Below are positions 59,500-64,000 of a DNA stretch of 64,000 nt, piece by piece. This DNA is from Rhea pennata (Eukaryota > Chordata > Aves > Rheiformes > Rheidae). Both the position numbers and the translations under genes were made by a program. The stretch lies in NCBI RefSeq assembly GCF_028389875.1, contig NC_084663.1, positions 214,606,876-214,670,875 of the forward strand, given 5' to 3'. How positions within the stretch are numbered: position 1 is the stretch's first letter; every line of letters starts with the position of its first letter. The notes under the pieces are model-generated. The model was not told the origin of the DNA, made no database searches, and worked only from the letters and a program-made list of their open reading frames with translations.

Positions 59500-60480
59500 A
59501 CCAGAGCCGCCCTGGAGATGTACCCAGGGCCGCTGAGTGTCTCTACCCCCAGAGCTTCTGGGGCATCTCGGCACCAAAGACTTTTGGGGCATCTCTGCAC
59601 TCAGGGCCTTTGGAGCACCTTGCACCCAGGGCTTTTGGGATGTCTCCATACCCAGAAACTTTTTGGAGCATCTGAGCAGATAAGGTCTTTGGAGCCTCTC
59701 TGCAGACAGGGTCTTTGGAAGGTCTCCACACGCAGGGCCACTGAAGCAGCTCCAAACTCAGGGCTCTTGGAGCATCTCCATACCATCTCCATACTTTGGT
59801 GGGCCTCCAAACCCAAGCAGAACATTTCTGTACCCAGGACAATTGGAGTGTCTCCACAGCCAGGGCCTGTGGGGCTTCCCAACACCCAGACCCCTTGGAG
59901 CATTTCCACAAACATGGCCCCTGGAACATCTCTATACTCAAGGTTCTTGTAGCATGTCCATACCCAAGGTCTTTAGAGCGTCTCCATACCCAGGGCTAAG
60001 GTAATGGAGATGTTCTATTGGAGGCATTGGAAATGCTCTGTTGGAGCATCTCCATCCCTAAGCTGTTGGGGCATCTCTGCGCCAAAGGCCACTGGAGCAT
60101 CTCGACACCCAAGGCCTTTGGGAGAGCTTCATACTTAGGGCTTTTGGAGCATCTCTACATCCAGGGCCCTTGAAGCATCTCCTAAGCTGGGGGCACTGGA
60201 GCATCTCTGCACCCCGGGCCTTTGGGGCATTACAGCAACAAGGGCCCTTTGAGCATCTCTGCATCCAGGGCACTTGAAGCATCTCCATACCCAAGGGGCA
60301 TTGCTGTACGCAGGGCATTGGGAGGGTGCCCATACCCAGGGCCGTGGAAGCATCTCCATACCCAAGGGGCATTGCTGTACCCAGGGCATTTGGAAGGTCC
60401 CAGGCACCCAGGGCTGTTTGAGCATCTCCAATCCCAGGACCTTTGGGGTATTTCTGCACCTGGGGCCATTGGGGCATCTT
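59500..60480. repeat. About 27-bp minisatellite (GGAGCATCTCCATACCCAGGGCCTTTG)
   Basis: Some 35 diverged units with the core GGAGCATCTC...CCCAGGGC. A recent 71-base internal duplication is visible: GAAGCATCTCCATACCCAAG recurs near 60,277 and 60,348 with the following 20 or so bases also shared. Nine-residue open-frame repeats on both strands are artefacts. Lies in the intron before the DH exon. Confidence 0.93.
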
Positions 60481-61113
60481 GCCCTGGAGGTGAGACGCAG
60501 GCTAGGCTTAGCTCCAGGGTGTCCCCACTTGGGGAACCAGCACGTCGGTGGGAACAGGCAGGAGGACTGTCCCCTACTCCCCACCACTCTGGCAGCTCAG
60601 GGGCCGAGCAGGCGCCGTCGGTAGCGCTGCCGCATCCCCAGGGGCCGGACGCTGGAGCGGGAGGTCTCAGCGGCGCTGCGCCGGGGAGGTCAGCGGCCCA
60701 CGGGAGCCGTGCGGGGAGCGAATTCCAGAGCGCAGCGCCCTCCTCTCTGCGCGCGGCGGGCGCGGGGCCGCGCCGAGCTCAGCCGCTGGGGAGCCCGAAG
60801 GGAGCCGGCACCGACCCATGTAGGGCTTTGTGAGCCGGGGCGGACTCCTGACGCGCCCAGCTGCTGGAGGAAACCAGGCGGCTCTGTGCAGTCGGTGTCA
60901 TGTACTTCCTAATCCTCCCGGATTCCACGATTTGGGTGGAGAGGGAGCGAAGGGGAGCTGGACGTGAGCCGGGCTCCTCCGGCGTACGGCCGTCGCTCGC
61001 AGCCGTTGCCAAGCCGAGTGAGTGTCCCTGCAAGAGCGCGGCACCCGGCCGCTTGCTGTCCGTCACACCCCAGCGCCAGCCCCGAGTCTCACCTTGCTTT
61101 CCTCTCCTTGCAG
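60481..61113 (+). other. ARHGEF17: End of ARHGEF17 intron 1
   Basis: GC-rich, no further exon recognised. It ends in a pyrimidine-rich acceptor, CTTTCCTCTCCTTGCAG, at 61,097-61,113. Confidence 0.7.
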
Positions 61114-61191
61114 GATATGAGGAAACACGTCATCATGACGCTCCTAGATACAGAGCAGTCCTACGTGGAGTCCTTGCGCACCTTGATGCAG
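61114..61191 (+). CDS. ARHGEF17: ARHGEF17 coding exon 2, start of DH domain
   Basis: Seventy-eight bases, 26 codons, DMRKHVIMTLLDTEQSYVES followed by LRTLMQ, flanked by a strong acceptor (CTCTCCTTGCAG) and donor (CAG|GTAAGA). This is the first helix (CR1 block) of the Dbl-homology domain, which catalyses GDP/GTP exchange on Rho GTPases. The text is nearly identical to what I remember of human ARHGEF17. Both borders are phase 0, joining cleanly to KPQV of exon 1 (codons 1078-1103) or to the candidate short exon. The rest of the DH, PH-like and C-terminal propeller regions lie past the window. Confidence 0.95.
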
Positions 61192-63349
61192 GTAAGACGC
61201 CGGTGGGGTGCCGAGGGGCCGAGCCGCGTGGCACAGCGCGTGCCCCGACGTCCCGTTGCTGTGGCCGCTGGCCGGGAAGCGTGCATCCCCGCTAAACTGG
61301 AGACACTTTCTTCTCTGGGGGAGTGGGAAGGCAGCTACGGTGTGGGTGTTCCTGCAAGGCAGCGCGGGAAGCACGCCGGACCCCCGCGGCAGGGACAGTG
61401 GGGACGTTTGGGCCCTTCGACGTCGGACCTCAGTACTTCTGTGGGTGCCATAGTAGCGCCAAAGGGGTGGCAGAGACATCATGGACTGCGTGGGACAGGC
61501 AGTGGGAGCAGCGTGGAAAGAGGCACCGCTGAACAGGAGTGGGGAAGGTTACCTCATCCCCCCAAATCAGTCCCATAGCAGTTCCCAGCAGGCATTTATC
61601 CAAGCGCTCTCACCTGCGGCCCAGAGCAAGGCAGGCTTGTCCTCCCAGCAGATTCCCGGGTTTTTTCCCTAGAAAGCTCTTCCTCGCACCTCACTCCATC
61701 TCCTGGGTTGCTGCTGAAGGTTGTACCTTGCCACCCCATCTCCTGGGGGCTTGGGGACCTGTTCCTCCTCGTGGTACCTGTTACCACATCTTCCCTATTT
61801 TCTGCTCGGCTTAGGCACCTGCTAGTGGGCCGCAGCCATAGATTGAGAGCTTTTTAGATTCTTTTTTTACCAAAACAATTCTAAAATCCCTTGGAACTGC
61901 CAGGCTGGAAGGACCTCCCATGTTCAGAAGGTTATTGAAGATGAATGTCCTGGCGCAGCAGGTCTTCATTGGGCAGCACTTGGTTGATGTAGGTATGGGT
62001 TATCAGAACCCATCTCTGCAGGTGAAGTGCCAAAAAATCAGGCAGCAGGTGAATTTGGTTGAAGGCATACAGCCACCAGGGAGGGAAACGCATGTCGAAT
62101 GCCTCTGTTGTCCACCATAGTCTGTGCAAGGAGTATCTGGTCCACTCAGTACCAATGCAGTGCCCATAAGACACCCAATGAGCTGATGAACCATGAAGGT
62201 GTGGGACGTTTTCATCTTCCCTGAACACTCAGTGAGTGTCTTCCCCAATAAATCCCCAGTGTGGCTGTTTCTGCAGTGGACCCAGAGGTGCAAGGATGGC
62301 TCTGCCAGATGTTGCTGCAAGAGAGAAAGGTGTCTGGTCTTAGCACAGGCATTGGTTTAAGGGAACAAGAGGACCCTGGCTCTAGTCCATATTTTGGAGG
62401 AAAGTGCATTTTGTTCAGAGTCAAACGGTGTCTCTACTGATCTTGGCATGGACTTGACTCTCACCTAGGGAGTCCCTAAGTCACATGGTGATGTCCCTGT
62501 GTGGTGTCAGCTGTCAGGCTGCAGAGGGCGAATCCACACTGAACTGTGCTGCAGCAGCATCCTTAGGAGAAATCACCCAATTTCGTAGCAGGTGGGATGC
62601 ATGGTCCAGTCATGGCCTTGCTGTCAAGGAAGGGAAGTAGTGTACAGCCCTTCTCCTGCTAGAGCAATCTACAATAGGGCAGGCAAAGCAGATCAGGATC
62701 AAAATCCTTGGGCAGGATTTGCCCCTACTAACATGCAGAGTCTATGGCCAGGGGTGTCCACTGGAGGTAGAAGCATGGAGATCTGGTAAATGCAGATGAT
62801 GACATTTTGGGTGCAATTCTGTTGATTGCCTGCAGGCATCTGCTTTGGGATGAAACTAATCATGGTTTCCCACTCCATCTGTATTGGCTGGATCTCCATG
62901 AGATACCCACCACTATCCTGAGGAACCTCATCCTCCAGGGGGATTCCTTCCTTCCCAGTGTCCACAGTTTCACTGGCTCAGAGGGAGATGTCTGAAGCGG
63001 CTCAAGGTTGATCCTGTCTGTTCAGTCTGTACTTGGCTGTAACTCTGGGCCAGTGCAATGCAAGAACCCACCTTGGCCAGGAGCATCCAGAACCACATTG
63101 CATCCTCACCTTGTTGCCCAAACACCCAAGCAAGCCCATGGTCTTCACAGCATCCTGAAGGACCAGGTACCAATCCACGCATTCAAGGCTTGAGGGATTC
63201 TCACAGAAGACACCATCTTCATCCTACATCCATTGCAAATCCAGCTCTGCTGTTGCCCAGGGCAGTGCTCCACTCCACTGTGTTGCCCTGTGTGGGGAAG
63301 AAAGCAGTCTTCATTGGAGAGCCCGCAACCTGGCATTCCTGTGGACCTC
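61192..63349 (+). other. ARHGEF17: ARHGEF17 intron 2, first part
   Basis: No next DH exon is found. 61,900-63,300 has an even, TE-like texture and minus-strand open frames of 70-105 codons, but none contains a domain I recognise; it may be decayed retroposon. Confidence 0.5.
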
Positions 63350-63590
63350 CTCACCCCAGGACATTGTGGAAGCCAGAAGCGTGAACGGAGTTCAGGAGAG
63401 GAATGGGTTGAGTTTGCACAGGACAGATCCACCTGTGGCTCTTAAATACTACAACCTAATACATTCTCTGGCTCTGGAAGGCCCTCAGACTCATGACAGG
63501 GAGGTGGTAATGGCCATGGAAAGAATCACCTGGGTTTTGTTCTGGTGGCACTGCAGCCATGGCCAGCTGACTTCTCAAGTTGGGGCTTGA
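63350..63590 (+). mobile_element. Ancient CR1/L3-type LINE 3' fragment
   Basis: 'ggacattgtggaagccagaa' and 'gagttcaggagaggaatggg' match the end of the reverse-transcriptase frame of old CR1/L3 elements, and the next words 'atccacctgtggctcttaaa' and 'ctctggctctggaagg' match their 3' UTR as I remember it. Strongly diverged, borders uncertain. Confidence 0.45.
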
Positions 63591-63929
63591 TTTATTCTGC
63601 TGGAAACAGCATCTCAGACAAGCATCCTGGCGTAGCAGCTTGGGTCACACCTGGCCACTGAGTGTAACTCAACTCTCCTCTTGCCCAGCCAAAAATCTCT
63701 GCTCTTGAGACCACCAGAGACATGGGTCCAGAGGAGGTCATGCTCTGGGGCTTCTTGTGTAACCGTTGCCCAGGGACCCATGCAACGTGTCCATGCTGGG
63801 ATCTTGCCTGCTGCCCATGCCCATGTGGCCCCCATGTGCCCCAGTACCCATGGTCCATGGGGCCTGGGGTGGATGGGTGGCACCAGGGTTGGATGAGGAC
63901 CCTGGGTGATTTGGGGAACTCAACTGCTA

Positions 63930-64000
63930 GTTCACTCATGGAACTCCCTGCTGCAGGATGCTGCAGACCTCAAAATCTACCTGGGTTGAAAAATTCATAG
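63930..64000 (+). mobile_element. Second CR1/L3-like fragment, cut by window end
   Basis: 'tggaactccctgctgcagga' then 'ctgggttgaaaaattcatag' is the same C-terminal LINE wording (W/N-SLP...GFKK-type) as at 63,350-63,590. It probably continues beyond the window. Confidence 0.35.

Noticed and set aside
50382-60480. CRISPR-like spaced repeats
   Set aside because: Arrays are head-to-tail minisatellites without unique spacers, and the genome is vertebrate.
61932-62320. Minus-strand frames considered as a DNA-transposon (Harbinger-like) transposase
   Set aside because: No DDE-type motif or consistent frame could be found; left unclassified.

Overview
The window looks like a piece of a bird nuclear chromosome, or less likely that of another sauropsid. 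Three things point that way. There are several CR1 LINE fragments, two with an avian-type 3' end. An intact 328-residue P2Y receptor reads like the avian P2Y3/P2Y6 type. The gene order P2RY6 then ARHGEF17 is the vertebrate order known from human 11q13. Everything recognised as a gene is on the + strand.

Layout. 1-1,130 may be the 3' UTR end of an upstream + strand gene (a poly(A) signal at 1,114); its identity cannot be read here. 1,131-34,200 is intergenic. It holds old CR1 pieces, two younger CR1 copies (25.2-26.05 kb and 30.26-31.49 kb), a perfect 16-bp-arm palindrome at 31,564-31,597 and a few motif-dense islands, but no recognisable exon. 34.2-40.0 kb is a GC-rich promoter-like zone: a CAGCTG E-box minisatellite, a CpG island with a good splice donor at 34,901 (possible non-coding exon 1 of P2RY6), then simple repeats. 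40,033-41,019 is the single-exon P2RY6 coding sequence.

42-64 kb is the 5' part of ARHGEF17. It has a CpG island and unusual repeat-rich 5' UTR, a giant first coding exon (43,836-47,066, 1,077 codons), a large intron with four minisatellites and, at 61,114-61,191, the second coding exon that opens the DH (RhoGEF) domain. The splice phases agree (0/0). A possible alternative first exon at 58,096-58,278 is also phase 0 and lies in a second CpG island with MEF2-like and RFX-like motifs. The rest of ARHGEF17 lies beyond the window.

The two genes are neighbours by conserved synteny. P2Y6-type receptors couple UDP to Gq, and ARHGEF17 activates RhoA-family GTPases. Nothing in the sequence shows co-regulation. 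I found no undescribed multi-gene system. The most interesting items are the candidate alternative ARHGEF17 promoter and exon, the C9orf72-like GGGGCC repeats plus CGG run in the ARHGEF17 leader, the E-box minisatellite at the P2RY6 island, the 249-bp higher-order minisatellite, the perfect palindrome, and the two CR1 copies sharing one frame break. Most long open frames in the GC-rich half are shadows of exon 1 or of tandem repeats.
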